Source: Euwallacea fornicatus (Eukaryota > Arthropoda > Insecta > Coleoptera > Curculionidae). Taken from it: 64,000 bases of DNA. A program made the translations under genes and the position numbers. The DNA is taken from contig NC_089543.1 in the NCBI RefSeq assembly GCF_040115645.1, forward strand, positions 5,518,001-5,582,000, in the 5' to 3' direction. Below the pieces are notes generated by a model. It saw only the letters and a list, made by a program, of their open reading frames with translations. It ran no database searches and had not been told where the DNA came from. Below are positions 1-12,307 of the stretch, piece after piece. The stretch's first letter is position 1, and each line of letters begins with the position of its first letter.

Positions 1-296
1 CAGTATAGGATGGCACCATTAATATTTCAACATGGGTACGTCACATATAGAGCTAGTTAGTAATCTTAATAATTCCCTATTGGTTTGTTGCACCCCAAAA
101 CCATACACCTCGATTACTGGCCTCTGGTTCTCGATTACTTCACATGCACAGTGCCAGGCCCATTTATTTACTCTAATCGAACTTAACCCGGTGTAATCAA
201 GTCCCACACACTTCCTGAAGTCAAAAGGGCAAACTTCTTCCGCTAAGGTAAAGATCTACGAGTGTGACTCACCGCTCACCTTTCAATTTTTTTCAG
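1..296. other. Unassigned; ends in a strong 3' splice-site signal
   Basis: I recognise no gene or repeat here. The last bases, about 277-296, form a pyrimidine-rich tract ending in TTTTTTTCAG. This is a good 3' splice-site consensus and suggests the stretch may be the end of an intron leading into the exon candidate at 297. Confidence 0.4.
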
Positions 297-391
297 GTCT
301 CAGTGGGATGAAGGGAGTGTTGCCCGAGCCACCCCGCTCGCCCGAATCCGTATCGAAACTACCCTTGTTGTTAGTTTAGATTGTCCCATAG
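297..391 (+). CDS. Candidate internal coding exon of an unknown gene
   Basis: A 95-base block lies between a pyrimidine-rich acceptor (TTTTTTTCAG ending at 296) and a consensus donor (GTAAGT at 392). Its base composition is clearly richer in G+C than the flanks. Read from base 298, all 31 codons are open, starting SQWDEGSVARATPLAR and ending VVSLDCPI, with one spare base at each end, so it would join neighbours in a split-codon phase. A second reading frame gives a proline-rich peptide containing VLPEPPRSPES but meets a stop before the donor, so it would only fit a last exon. A second consensus donor lies 14 bases downstream at 406; using it puts a stop into the 298 frame. The VVSLDCPI ending vaguely recalls an immunoglobulin-like strand, but I do not recognise the protein. 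The partner exons are not visible. Confidence 0.35.
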
Positions 392-405
392 GTAAGTAAG
401 CACAG

Positions 406-3400
406 GTAAGTCAAAGTACGAGATTTCAGCGTCCTAATCCAACAATTATTGGCAGTTTTATCTTCCTAACCATCCTATTGCTTCTGGTTTTTAGGGTAAA
501 AGAAAGCTGATCATAATATTTAGATAACGCTAAGTCTGACAACGCTTTATCGAATTTCGTTCCAGGATCGCAAAAAGTATAAAAAAAAAAACGGCGGGCA
601 TTTAGGTCCAATCGATTCAATATGCACTTTTCACGGACTTTATGAAGATTACAAGTTGGGTTGTAAAGTTAGCCCTCAACCCATATAAATCGGAGCTTAT
701 GAGTTCGTATCTAAGCTATTTTGTTACATACTACGGTTCATGCCGGCAATAAGTAAACTTTATACGTCGACACTTTTGATTGCTGGTATATAAACAATTT
801 ATAATCATGCTGCAAGTGCATAATTCCGAATATTGCCTTTGGGATTTCCCTTAAAATTGGCTGGTAAATGGCCGAGCACAAACAGAGGTTCTGGCGTTGT
901 TGGCTACTCTAACTACAAAATTTCCCATTAATACGTTCACTTTCGTTTTATTTTTCGGTGTACGGCAAATGCTACCAGGAAATTTTAATAGTTTCCCTTT
1001 ATACCTCTGCAAAGTTAAATTCTCCCCACATCTAGGCTTCCGAACAAACGACTCCAATCGAGCAAATAAGCCGTTTACCCACTGGTGTAGCTCAACCTAA
1101 AGGAATCTATAACAAGCTTTATATTTACATATTCGAAGCTCTATTAAAACGGTTGGGCCTCACCAATCTGTGCGGGAAATTTAGATTCGCATGAACATAA
1201 TACGCATAGCGATTGAATTTCGGATTCCGATTGAACTAAGCCGAGGATAAGTCATTAAACATATCAAATGTAAAGGCTTTGTAACAGACGAAGGGTAGAT
1301 AAAGGGACTCCAGAGAATGTTAGGTAGATTCAGAGATTTTCACGGTGGATAGATTAAACAGACTTCATACCTTCACATAGTCATTTGTTCCTTTAAAAGT
1401 CGATAGGAATTCTTCGCTGCTGCGCCCCGAACTTTACATACAATGATGTATAATTTTACGCGGTATTTACTAGGTATGAATTCCCTGCAATTCTACACTT
1501 CAGGATATAAAAGTTTTCCTCGCAGATGTTACTTGCGAAACTCTTTTGCAAATATATGTTCTCGCTTTTGCTATAATTCCACTAATGGATCTCCAAATGT
1601 AAAGTAATTGCTGCATATATTACCCGCGCATCAAGATGACGATGGGGAAAAAAAATGTATTGCTCCAATTCACGTGATAAAATTGTGCACTAGATAATGG
1701 AATTTGTTTTAAACTGGAGGCACTTCATCGACGGTGGCGAATAATGCAATTTCCTCATATGCAGTAATGTAATATCCCATGAAATTAATAGGAACTACGG
1801 CGTATCAATTTAAAATTAAAGGTCCGCAGCCGACGGGGCTCTTCTGCGGAATGATTTTTTTTTCTGTGGCGTAAAAATCATTGCCGCTTACCGGCACGTT
1901 CGTGACATAGAATTTTGCTGTGCGTGGCCGTAGGAGTGTGTGACAGTGGATGACGAGCTAGGTTTACACAGCAGTAATGACAAACACAACTATAGGAGAG
2001 AAAGATTAAAGTAAGTTTCCCGGTTGGTGATGTAAAGCCATAAACAGGATAATATATCACGATTTACTAGCAATAACTGCCCCTATAAATAACCATGTAG
2101 AATACGCAGCAACTTGAAATGCTATTTGAAATAACATTCGCTTACGAAATATTTATTGTTATCAAGATTAACTCTATTTAATTATTTTTAGGCGTATACG
2201 TAGTGGCACGCAATTATAACTTTATAAATAATTATATCTTCCTTACGAAAGCGAGTTTGAACTGCAACTTCATATTTCAATAACATACTGTTATGTCTTG
2301 ATAAAGCACTTCTGCTTCAAAAAGTCACAATAGCTTTGTATCAAGTTTCCTTATGTAAGTTATTTATGTCGCACATTTCTAAAGCGACAAACAACTTTAT
2401 CATACATAGCGGACTAAAAATACATTCTGTTGTTAACTCTCTAAAATATATTTTCGCCCAATTAGAGACTTCCCATTTGAATATATTAAGGCGCTTTAAA
2501 TACATTATCCGTATTCAAGCAGCACTTATGCTTTGTCTTAATTATAAAGCAACTTGTTAGACAATACTATTTACATAAAACCAATTATAACTTAAGTTTA
2601 GGTCGCTAAAAACGAAATTAGATTAATCTTGAGACCCTTAAAGAAAATTCGTATTATCCCAAATTTGAGGTGTAAAAGTTTAGCAAGGTGGCTTTCATGA
2701 CTAATGAAACCCTAAGGGTCAGTTTTTGTCGAGAATTTAATCAGATTTTAAACACTGGAATTAGGCCCTTCCGGGGAAGTTTTGGAAGAGGCCAAATGTC
2801 GCCATTATCGTCTTGGGGAGGTTTTCCGCTCGAGGAAAATATTGTTTTTATGCGGAAATGTCAATTGCGGGAGGTTCGGTGAGAAATGAAAAAACCATCG
2901 GTGGAAGTTGCTCTCAAACTCCACCTATCGCTTTCGTTTTTCAGCTTGCACGCTTCACGCGCACACGGACGAACGATATAACCATATCGTCATCGAGGCT
3001 GTCACGGCGCTTGCTCCTAAGTCGTGTCACTTGCACGTCTCGCTCGCGTGAAAAGCGCATAGAAGTGAAGTAGGAAATTTCAGTTGGTTCTCTCGCTTAG
3101 TTTCACTTGACGTCTTTCCTCTGCAGTAGCATACGAGACTGACGTTATAACTCGAACGTGGAATATGACGCATTGCCGTCAATAGACATCTTGCCAACTC
3201 CAGCATTTACCCTTGGATGTAGTGTTATTCGATAGACAGACCAGACACTTTATAATGGTTTAGTTAAGCTTCCTGCTTGTTTTTAGGACGAATGGACGAC
3301 CACACACCATTAATTCCGTTTCAATAATATTGGCTAGTGCTAACCAAACCTACGTTGTTGAAGTTTAAATTTCCCCCTTAAAAGTTAGAACACATCAGGT

Positions 3401-3894
3401 AATCAAGCGGAGCACCTGCTCTGCGGAACAGTGTTTTCATTTATCAATCCGTTATTGCCATCTCCACAAATCGTACCACATTTTCAAATAATATGAATTG
3501 TTTGCAACTGTATGGAACTGAATTTTAATGTCTTAACTGCTTTTGTAGAACTATAGAGAAACTGCACCTTTGGCGAATTTATTGTTATATCATTACAAGA
3601 GTTTTAATAGCATCCAATTGTAAATTCCATCTCTATTAAACTGCTGACAATTAGAACCATTCAACTAAATTTGATTTTAACTTTCATTCTCCTTTGTGTT
3701 TCAGATATTCATATTTAACGGCATAATTTAACCATCCGAATTATTAGAGAAAATCAATTATTAATATTACTCTCATGCCTGAGAGTATCGTGTGATCATG
3801 CTTGTGTTTGAAGCTCGAAACTTTATTAATGAGAGTGACTGATAAAGTTGAGAATCTCTCTATGTGTTTGGTTTCAAGTGAGTATTGAACAAAG
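406..3894. other. Unassigned intergenic or intronic DNA
   Basis: No gene is recognised. Open frames here are short (86 codons or fewer) and occur on both strands, as expected by chance. Two strong isolated 3' splice-site-like tracts occur, ending near 3286 and 3704, with no clear donor behind them. From about 2949 to 3061 the sequence is CpG-rich and weakly self-complementary: GCTTCACGCG near its left end can pair with CGCGTGAAAAGC near its right end. Its identity is unknown. Confidence 0.5.
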
Positions 3895-4265
3895 CCCTGA
3901 AGCTACATCGCTTTTATGCCTCCCGCCCCGTCCCTCACGTCGGAAAATGCGAGAAATGTGCTGGAGGTGACGAAAACCGTGAAATTCTTCGAGTTCGGAC
4001 GGGTCAGGTGAACGTCCCATTAGGTCCACAAACGTGTCTCGTCCTCCCGGTTGGGTGGAAAGAGTCCGGGTGCTTTTACCGCGACCCTCACAAACCGAAC
4101 TCGTAGAGTAGACGTTGGCAAAGGGCGACTTGTGAGCCTGGTGTCTTGGCCCTCGGACACCACGAGAGGTGCGTCCAAATGACGTTGTGAGCCGCGCCTG
4201 GTTGAGGCCCCAGGACGGCCCCACGCGTGCGAGGTGCGTGCTTCACCGCTGTCAAAATCGACGTA
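3895..4265. other. GC- and CpG-rich block of unknown identity
   Basis: About 370 bases are sharply richer in G+C and CpG than everything around them. Because stops are rare in such sequence, both strands show overlapping open frames of 73, 98 and 116 codons. I recognise none of the translations and do not call a gene. A weak internal duplication is visible: GCGACTTGTGAGCCTGG near 4127 resembles sequence near 4183, and GAGGTGCGT occurs near 4165 and 4230. Possible explanations are an unmethylated promoter-associated CpG patch, a foreign or structural-RNA-derived fragment, or an old satellite. I could not match it to rRNA by eye. Confidence 0.5.
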
Positions 4266-6404
4266 CGCTATATTACTAGTGTCGTGCATTTTGCTCGTTT
4301 TTCTACATGAACCCATGTAATCGCATATTCATATGTATGGGGCGAGGTATGAAGCGTTTTATTGGACCTGGGCTGTGAATTTGAATATATGGTAGTTTTG
4401 TTCCAAATTTCATTATTTTTCGTTCGCTCGTTTTTGGAATTTAGTCATTTTTTTAGTCATTTTTTAGCTGCCAGCAGCGTGAATTTCACATTTTTCATCT
4501 TCGACGAAAACAGCGAAACACTTAAAAAGTCAATCGGTGTCAGTAACACCCGATAACAAACGGGTGGGATATTTCTTCGGTTTGTCGTTTGCCGGAAAAT
4601 GACCGTTGCTGGACTGCCTGAAAAATGTGTGAACAGAATGTAAAAAATCCGACAACTATCAAGCATTATTCAACATACAAAATCAAGTCGATAATGACCT
4701 ACTCTAGCATCTCTCAGTGGTTAACGACTACAGAGTTGCCAGATACAAAAATTTATAAGTTTTCGCAATTTGTTAGGATTTTTAAATCCGCTCTATCCAT
4801 CCGAACTGTGTTTCTTCCTGAAGAGAATACCAAAACAGAGGAATCAGTTGAAATTTGTTCAAAGCGCAATAAAATCTTATCCAGAGACATAACTAAAATT
4901 TATTTTTCATACATGGTCTGAAATCGGGAAAACAATTTCCTACAAAACGACTAAAGTTAACTGTACTATTAAAATATGGCTGAACCCTGTATCAGTAATC
5001 CACGATCGGGGAAAGTACGGTGGAGATAAAAATCGCTATTACAGAAAATTGATGGAAATCGACTCTACATATACGGTGTAAATTTTTTCGAAGGCCGTCA
5101 CGATCGAACCTATCACAATTCAAACACGTTAAATATAGAGAATATACGTCCCCAACTCCAACCAATTCATCCACAAACTGTTAAAAAATGTAACGAAGAG
5201 GTATTTACTGCAAATTAATATTTGAAGATATTGATCAAAGCCGCTTTGTTTGGCCTGTAATTATTGAATTATAGTTCGAAGTTTATACAGAGTTTGCAGT
5301 CTTCTCTGGTCGCTCCCGTCTTGCTTGAGTTTAAACTAAATTGTTAAGGTAACCGAAGTTATGTAAGTAATCAGGTTATTACCATCGGCGATGCTCTGTT
5401 CGCACTGTCTATTCGCTCGCAGATTTAAAGTTGGAAAGTCGACGGTAATTGGGTTCTTTAATGCGTGTTGTCGTAAAAATCAACACATTATTCATTAATG
5501 TTAAGCCTCAACCTCCGCACTCTTCCAAAAAAGAGTCCTAAATAAATATTGACACAATAAATCCAAGTCAAAATAAAACAATATTGGAGTTAATACGGGG
5601 ATACACATATGAAGGATCCCAATAAATTAGAAAAGTAAATCTCAGAATTTCATTTAATAAATTTGTACGAGAGCACACATAAAACATCGAGAAGGATACT
5701 GGAGGTAGAGTTTAAGTCAATAGAACGAAAAGATGTTCACATATAACCGGAAATGGCACTATCTGTTGTTTCGGCTCAAGATTTACTGTTCTTGAGTTTA
5801 GAAGAAATAAAGAAATTGATAATTTAGTAGGTGCATACACACAGTACAACATTTTTGCTTTGTGTGCAATCTATTAATACCGAAAGAGCAATTGAAACGG
5901 ACGTAGGGAAGAGCAATAAATCGGCAAATCCTACGTTGCTCTCATTTGCTTCGGCTCAGGTTTGCATGTCCAGTGAGATCGACAGAAAAAAATACAATTT
6001 TGCTTATACTGATAAGGCATAAACAGTCTCATATTTATTATTAGTAGTAGTCCTCCATGTCACGTATTTTAATTGGTCAATTATTCTTACTTCGTGCTCA
6101 GAATTCCTTTTATTAATATTCCTTGCGTGATGATTAAATGCCTGTCCCGTGTTGACACAAAAACTTAAAATTATAAACTCAGTGCAAACAATCTAAAAAT
6201 TCCCTCAATCCCACGGGGAAGTTGCTCGCCTTTGGAATATTGTAGGTGAAATTGGCCGCAATATTTTTCATTTATATCTTTCTTTCTCAAGCGGAATTTC
6301 CCATCTAGTAAAATGTATCTCATAAATTTACATGCAGTTGACTCGTTGAGGGGTTAAGTCTTAACACGGCGTTTGTCACTTACATTTTCAGGTATATAAA
6401 TACA
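4266..6404. other. Unassigned AT-rich DNA
   Basis: No gene is recognised. An isolated transposon-like terminus (GGCTGAACCCTGTAT near 4979) has no visible partner. Open frames of 60-98 codons on both strands resemble no protein family I know. Confidence 0.5.
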
Positions 6405-7750
6405 TACGGTATTGGCCAAAATTATAGAAACGAAAGAAACATGGCGAAAACTCTCTCCACTTTGTAGGAACCCGGAATGGCGCCAAAGTATGATGGTACT
6501 CTCGAAGCTAACAACGTATTTGTTTATACGTACAAACATTTTGGACCCTCAAAAATTTAAGCAGTACGAAGAAAGAAGGTCGATTAGATCCAAACATGGG
6601 AACCTTATAAACAAAACCTCATTCCGCCTCTAAATGTGAATCTTTCACTTCAGTTTTGAATCAACATCTGAGTATTCATTAGTTGGAAAAATGGTGCGTG
6701 GAAAAACCTATTCCAAAGATCTTAAAAATAAAATTAGAAACCTTTGTGCTAGTGGCACCAAACAAATTGTGTATAGTCTCTGGGCCGTAATATCCATTAA
6801 AAAATTCAGAAAAACCAAGATTAACAAAGGTAAACAACCACAACGAAGGACTGACAGACACATTATCAACACCTCTAAACAAAGCCCATTTTTATCCTCT
6901 CTTCGAATTAAGGGAGCAATGATGTTTAACAATGATTTAGAAGTCGGTGCCAAAACAGTTGGAAGATTAGTTGAACATGATATTTTCAGTCGTTGTCCGA
7001 CGCGTAAACCCCTTTTGTAAAAGAACATTCTCGAAACGCGTCTAAAATTTGCTGGTATCCACTAGGGCCGGCCCGCTGACCAATTGAAATGGGCGATTTT
7101 CAATGATGAAACCGAAATTAACTAATTTGGCGTTGACGGAACAACGGACGTAAGAAGACCTGTTAACGAAAAATTTAATTAAAAAAAATACACTTTACCA
7201 ACAGTGAAACACGGCGGTGAATCGGTGCCAGTGCGGGGGTGTTTCTCCAGTTTCGGAATGAGGCCGTTACATGGAATTCAAGGAAAAATGGACCGTTTCA
7301 CGTGTTGTGACATTCTTTGAACTAAAATCGTGCCGTATTCTGAAGAAGTAATGCCATTAAAGCACCGATTTCGCCATGATAACGACCCCAGACACGCATC
7401 CAAATTAGTAAAAGCGTTTCGTTTGAAGGAAGAAATGCGAGCATTTCAATGGCCATCGCGATCTCCCGATCTAAATCCGATCGAAAATCTATCGGTGATT
7501 GTAAAACGTAAATGTCGCTAACGGAAATGTAAAAATCTGGAGGAACTCTTAGGACACATGTTTAATGTTCGGTCTTCAGTTGGGAAATCTATTATTGACA
7601 ATTTAATTGACTCCATGCCCCAAAGATGCGCTGCAGTAATTCGAGCAAAGAGCTATTATACAAAATTTTAATAGAAGTTTTTGTAAGTTTTTTTTGCATC
7701 ATAACCGATTGATTGAAATTTCTGTTTAATTAGGGCCAGGATTTTTTTTA
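6405..7750 (+). mobile_element. Tc1-like DNA transposon, inactive copy
   Basis: The left end reads TACGGTATTGGCCAAAATTA and resembles Tc1-type inverted termini. The right end, read in reverse near 7750-7722, has a degenerate counterpart sharing GGCC, AATTA and AAC at matching positions. About 1.35 kb lies between, the usual Tc1 size, with one transposase reading frame starting about 290 bases inside the left end. The target-site TA is visible on the left; the right boundary is approximate because that terminus has decayed. Confidence 0.75.
6691..7671 (+). pseudogene. Tc1-like transposase pseudogene (DD34E)
   Basis: The product would be a cut-and-paste transposase that binds the element's ends and inserts it at TA. 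From the ATG at 6691 a single frame of 327 codons runs to a natural stop at 7671, close to the usual Tc1 length. It starts MVRGKTYSKDLKNKIRNLC, a helix-turn-helix-like region. The first catalytic Asp lies in FNDETEI, the second in RHDNDPRH and the Glu in SPDLNPIEN; I count 34 residues between the second Asp and the Glu, typical of Tc1. The end, MPQRCAAVIRAKS, also matches the family. Six in-frame stops break it, at 7018, 7063, 7123, 7180, 7318 and 7519, with no frameshift, and part of the DNA-binding region looks shortened. It cannot make a full protein. Confidence 0.92.
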
Positions 7751-7823
7751 ATGAATAATATGTGTTACAAATAAACTTTCAAATTCTATTTGGAAAGTCA
7801 CTTAGCACGGCTAGTAAGTTATA

Positions 7824-8030
7824 CAGAGTGTGCCAGTTGTAAAGGTAGTAAATTCAACCACGTATTCTACATTGAAAAGTAAGTGTAGGTTGTCATATAA
7901 ATTATACACAAAAACTGCTTTTTGACGTAGGCACAGGACGTAAAGCTTTTATTAAAAAATCAGAAATTCTTGAATATGTCCGACACCGCTTGAGATGTTT
8001 TTATGAAATTTTGTGGAGTTTGACAATTAA
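7824..8030. repeat. Left terminal inverted repeat of the 7824-8734 element
   Basis: About 207 bases, reverse-complementary to 8534-8734. It ends with TTTGTGGAGTTTGACAATTA, matched at the inner edge of the right arm by one differing base. Confidence 0.85.
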
Positions 8031-8295
8031 TAGGAACGCGTATTTTACGATAAAAACATTGATTTTAGTTCTACCAGTGACGCGCGTGCGGGCAAGCCGC
8101 TTGATATTTTTAAAGAAAAAAATGGCACGCCACTGGTTTTTCTTAAGGTGTAAATTATTTTCGAATTTCTCGTCCAATGATAAAGGGAAAAGGTCTCTCG
8201 ACCTTTCTTTGCACGACGTTTTCAAAACAAGAAAACGAAGGCCATTCCAATGTTTTTTATTTTACTTCCGCCTATGTTTTTACAATTTCAACGTT

Positions 8296-8499
8296 TTAAC
8301 TAGAGAACAACGAGGGACGTTCTCGCAAAAGTTGGTCGAAATGGTCACCATTCTGTTCAAAGCACAATTGGGTTCTTTGAATAATCGTCTGCTTTACACC
8401 CGCGAGATGAACCGCTGTAATGGTCCCGGCAGCATTTTTAATTCGCTGAATTAATCCTTCTCGAGAATTTACGGAAGCTTCGCAAGCTGCGGCTTTCAC
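8296..8499 (-). pseudogene. Tail of a DUF4817-group transposase
   Basis: On the minus strand a 67-codon frame includes SREGLIQRIKNAAGTIT, then HLAGVKQTIIQRTQLCFEQN and GDHFDQLL. The order (an RI--A---IT helix, a Q/R-rich helix with a Cys, then NGDHFDQL) is the usual C-terminus of transposases commonly annotated with DUF4817 in insect genomes. No catalytic residue remains, so it is a relic carried inside the fold-back element. Its direction shows that the element's original 5' end is the right-hand arm. The family call rests on motif resemblance only. Confidence 0.6.
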
Positions 8500-8533
8500 T
8501 TAACCCCAAACGAGGAAATCTAGAGGTGTCATA

Positions 8534-8734
8534 TTAACTGTCAAACTCCACAAAATGTCATTAAAATATCTCAAGCGGTTTCGCACGTGTTCAAGGATTT
8601 GCGATTTTTTTAAATAAAACTTTAACACCCTGTACTTTCGCATTTTTCGTATATAATTTATATAACAAACTACACCTATTTTTCAATGTAGGATACGTGG
8701 TTGAATTTACTACCTTTACGACTGGGACGCCCTG
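8534..8734. repeat. Right terminal inverted repeat of the 7824-8734 element
   Basis: About 201 bases, the inverted partner of 7824-8030. The outermost bases CTGGGACGCCCTG are followed directly by TATA. Confidence 0.85.
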
Positions 8735-8738
8735 TATA

Positions 8739-11700
8739 AATGGATCAATTCGAATTACGTGGGAGTTGTAACAGAAGGTCTTTACTACGTAAATTGTTTC
8801 TATAACTTCGGCCACTGCTGCATGTTAAGCAAATCTTAGAGTTTTTGAAGGATATATTTTTCATTCGGATTTGCGCTGGTTTGCAATAAGGAAGCGCAAG
8901 TGGTTATCGCTGAAACATTTCATGTTGAACCTCTATTTCGCACGCAAAAGCGTTTTCCTAGCGTTTCAACACTACAAGGGGGAATATCGCGATCTAAATC
9001 ATCCGAAAACGATTCGGAATTGAATTATAACTTAATTTTAGTGTAGCCGTAGAAACGAGCTGACCTCCTATGTAATACACCCTTCCAGCGAAAACATATG
9101 AGGGTTTGGTCTGTAATTTCTGGTTGGAAATTAATTGCAGTTGACTTGAATGGAAGTAGCGGAATTTTTGTCCGCTCCTCCGTGAAAGCTTGAAATGCAG
9201 GGAAGGTAGATAAGGCAATTATTAATATGAAAATGTGCATTTAACATTATCATTTATTTATAAGTATTATATTAAAATTACACACCCAAATTAACCCATT
9301 GAACAACTCGTTCATGCTTACTTATCTCTTTTGTCAGATGAATTGTGGGACAAAATATGCTAATGTGCTCAAGGGTTTTAGCTACGGGTGAATGGGCTTT
9401 CCATTTCAGTACCGCCGCTCTCCCTGTTTATTCCGACACATTATATCGAAATTGTTTTCGTCGTTCTTATTAAGAGCAATCACCGTTAGAATGGTAAAAA
9501 CTCCATTACAAAACCGCGGCGGTTATTAATAATTAACGCAGGTAAACAACTTGACGATCGATATTCAACACGCAAGCAGTAGACACATTCATCAAACACC
9601 TATCAATATAACCTCACATGTTTTCAACGGAATCTGCACCTGTGCGTCGATTCAGCACTTTTTTTCGTTATTTCATTCGAATCGTTTTTTAGATTGGACA
9701 TTAGAGTAACACCGACTAAAACGGCAATGTGCACTACCTTGCGGGAGCCTTTTAACTAAGTTAACCTGGACTAACCAGATATCCAGACGTCGACCCTCCT
9801 CTTCCGGGGACGCACGTCACTCGAGAGCGGAATGCGCATTATTTCTCCGCTCTCTAAAAGACTGAGCGTCACAGACTTGTCGATCGCCACCATCAGAATT
9901 TGAGTCCGAAACTTTGGATGTCATCATCGATCAATGTTCCACATCGCCCGGTTTTTTTTTCTTCAAACATCGCGTATATCTCCTTAGTAACCTACAGATC
10001 TGTCTCGCTCATCGAACCTTTTGTGCTAACTCTAAAGTTGAAAAAGGTATCGACCGACTACAAATGGTTGGGTCACTCTGTTTACACCCGCAGAATCGAA
10101 GATAAGTCTGGCAACGATCCAATATCTCACACATCTTAAGAGTTATCGAACCTCCGAGGGGATAAGGTAGTCTCGATGAAAAAATCATTAATCAAGAGGA
10201 GCGCCCTTCGCATTAAACAATCGCATTAAACCTTAGCGACCCGCTAAGAGCTCATTTTGAATAAGTGTCTAGGGCCGCCTTGAAAAATTCGCAGGAATTG
10301 CAACTAATCGTCAATTATCAGCTTTGTGCATTGTGATTTTTGTCGTTACGACGGCAAATGAGCTACGCGTGCGTGCGATGCGTGTCCTGCCGTGCAAACA
10401 AACCGCTCGAGAAATTTTGAGGTAATCGTTCGACGTAGCTGGCAGCAGTTATCGGCCCCCCGGATGATCTTGATCGATCTCGACCCCTCGATGATCAGCC
10501 AATCAACAGAATATCCAAGCGCTATTTGATTATCTACGCTAAACCTTTTAGATTTCGCTTTCCATTTACTGAAAAAGTCGCTCTACACCCAATAAAAATA
10601 GTACGGAATTTTAAACAGAAAATCAATATTTTCATGCATAAAACACATCTCATAGTGGGAAAACGATAAACAAGTGGCATCTGCAAAAATCCGTTTCGAG
10701 ACTAAAAAGCCAAAACCGCCCTTCAATTCTTCAATAGATTTTCAGCTACTACCCCAATAGCCGATTCTATACCAGAATCGGTTATTAACTGATTAACTGC
10801 ATTCGAATATAACGACGACGACAGTTTGATTAACACATTTTCATTTGATAGATTTGATGACTTTGCATTTTGTCTTCGCCCTTTTTCATTCTGAATATTG
10901 CCATTCTGCGTCATTTAAATTCTTCCAACCTTCCGCTTTTAACTAACGCATTGTACGCGAAACAAGAATTTATTAATTAGCAGAACATGTTTGCATAGGT
11001 CGTGAAACACCTTAATTAAAATGTAAAAACTAATAATTTTGATGAAAAACTGTTTCGTGGGATTAAACACCACTTAAGGAAAATGCAATTTCGGTAAGCC
11101 GAATTGTAAGGAGCATTAGTTCACCTGAAAATTAGTGTTAATTAATCCATGAAATATTCATCCATTCTCTCTGAATGACGTAAATTAATGTGAAAAAGAG
11201 GTGCTTTTCAGCGATGACTAAATTTTAGTTGAAATGTTAAAAGAGATTATGAATGTGCGTTTGTAAGCCCGTTGAAACATTTTTAGGTTTATTTAAATAA
11301 CGTATTATTCAAATGGATTCCCATGGCTGTGTTAAATTATCGTCGATTATCTCGCAGGAAAGCTTTCGAAACGATGGCATCGGTGGCCTCTGGATTATTC
11401 GAGAATATTCTAGAACGCTCCTCCGATACCTCCTGGTAGAAGCAAGTGACGCTGGTCGAAAATTAATTTCACCCATTTCTGGCAAAAAAATTAGCAAATT
11501 GACTTATGCAATATATATTCGAATGGAGATTGTTGGAATTTCTTTCCAGTTTTATCAAGCGTGATTTGTTCAATATACCTTGAAGGATTTTTAAATTGCG
11601 TTAACTGTGGGCGGCGGGGTGGAACGGGGCGTTAAAAGGGACACCAATTTTTAACTGTCCTTCTCCATATGTATCCCAATCGAGTATTTTGGGTCTAAAC

Positions 11701-12305
11701 TTAATTTTCTTTGCGAAACGAAATAATGGAGGCAGCTAGTTTTAAATTGCGAGCGCTCTATATTTTGCTTCCATTAAGGTATTAGCCAGTTTAACATTCT
11801 TGAAGTACTTTCAAGTATTTTCAGGAGCCTGGGTTGCTAGCTCGAGTGTTTAACTATTAATTTTGCCCTTTAGTGGCAAAATTACCATATTGTCCTCTCA
11901 TTTTGACCCTAATTGTATCAAGTTTTGCTGCCTGGAACGTCGGAGAATTTTATTTAAGACCATGTGGGATGGATTAAATGTCTGCTGCACTAATTCTAAA
12001 AACGTGCCACGGTTTTATGTTAAATATAATGCAATATTTTACTAGAATGGAATGATTTTTCCGGTTTATGTTGTATACATTTTCAGTCTCTTCCAATCTA
12101 GTTAGTCCCATTGGGACGTGGTTCTCTATTGGTGTATGTACTGCGGTTATTTTCCATTTCATGTAGAAGTATTTTTCCATTTCCATATAAAATCGTCCAT
12201 GAGGGTTTTGGTTCGATTACAGAGAATCAAATTGTATTTTTCGCGTAAATAGCTAAAATACAAATGATGACATTTGCTGAACAAGAATCATTTGTCAGTG
12301 AAACA
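8739..12305. other. Unassigned DNA with two moderately CpG-rich patches
   Basis: No gene is recognised. Around 9780-9900 and 10330-10500 the sequence is less AT-rich and has more CpG than its surroundings, which could mark regulatory DNA, but no core promoter element is convincing. Open frames of 60-83 codons occur on both strands without family resemblance. Confidence 0.5.
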
Positions 12306-12307
12306 TA

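Larger units (their letters stand above)
7824..8734 (-). mobile_element. Non-autonomous fold-back element with ~200-bp inverted ends
   Basis: The two ends are long inverted repeats: 7824-8030 pairs with 8534-8734 in reverse complement with most positions conserved. Shared blocks include GTAAAGGTAGTAAATTCAAC close to each tip. The tips read CAGAGTGTGCCAG on the left and CAGGGCGTCCCAG on the right when inverted. TATA directly flanks both sides (7820-7823 and 8735-8738), consistent with a TA or TATA target duplication. The 500-base core carries the tail of a transposase on the minus strand, so this looks like an internally deleted copy of a Tc1/mariner-related element of the DUF4817-associated insect group. 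Confidence 0.85.

Noticed and set aside
4979..4995. Transposon-like terminus GGCTGAACCCTGTAT
   Set aside because: No inverted partner found within several kb.
7990..8454. 154-codon open frame on the plus strand, the longest here
   Set aside because: It runs from the left arm of a fold-back element through the antisense of a transposase tail, so it is a by-product.
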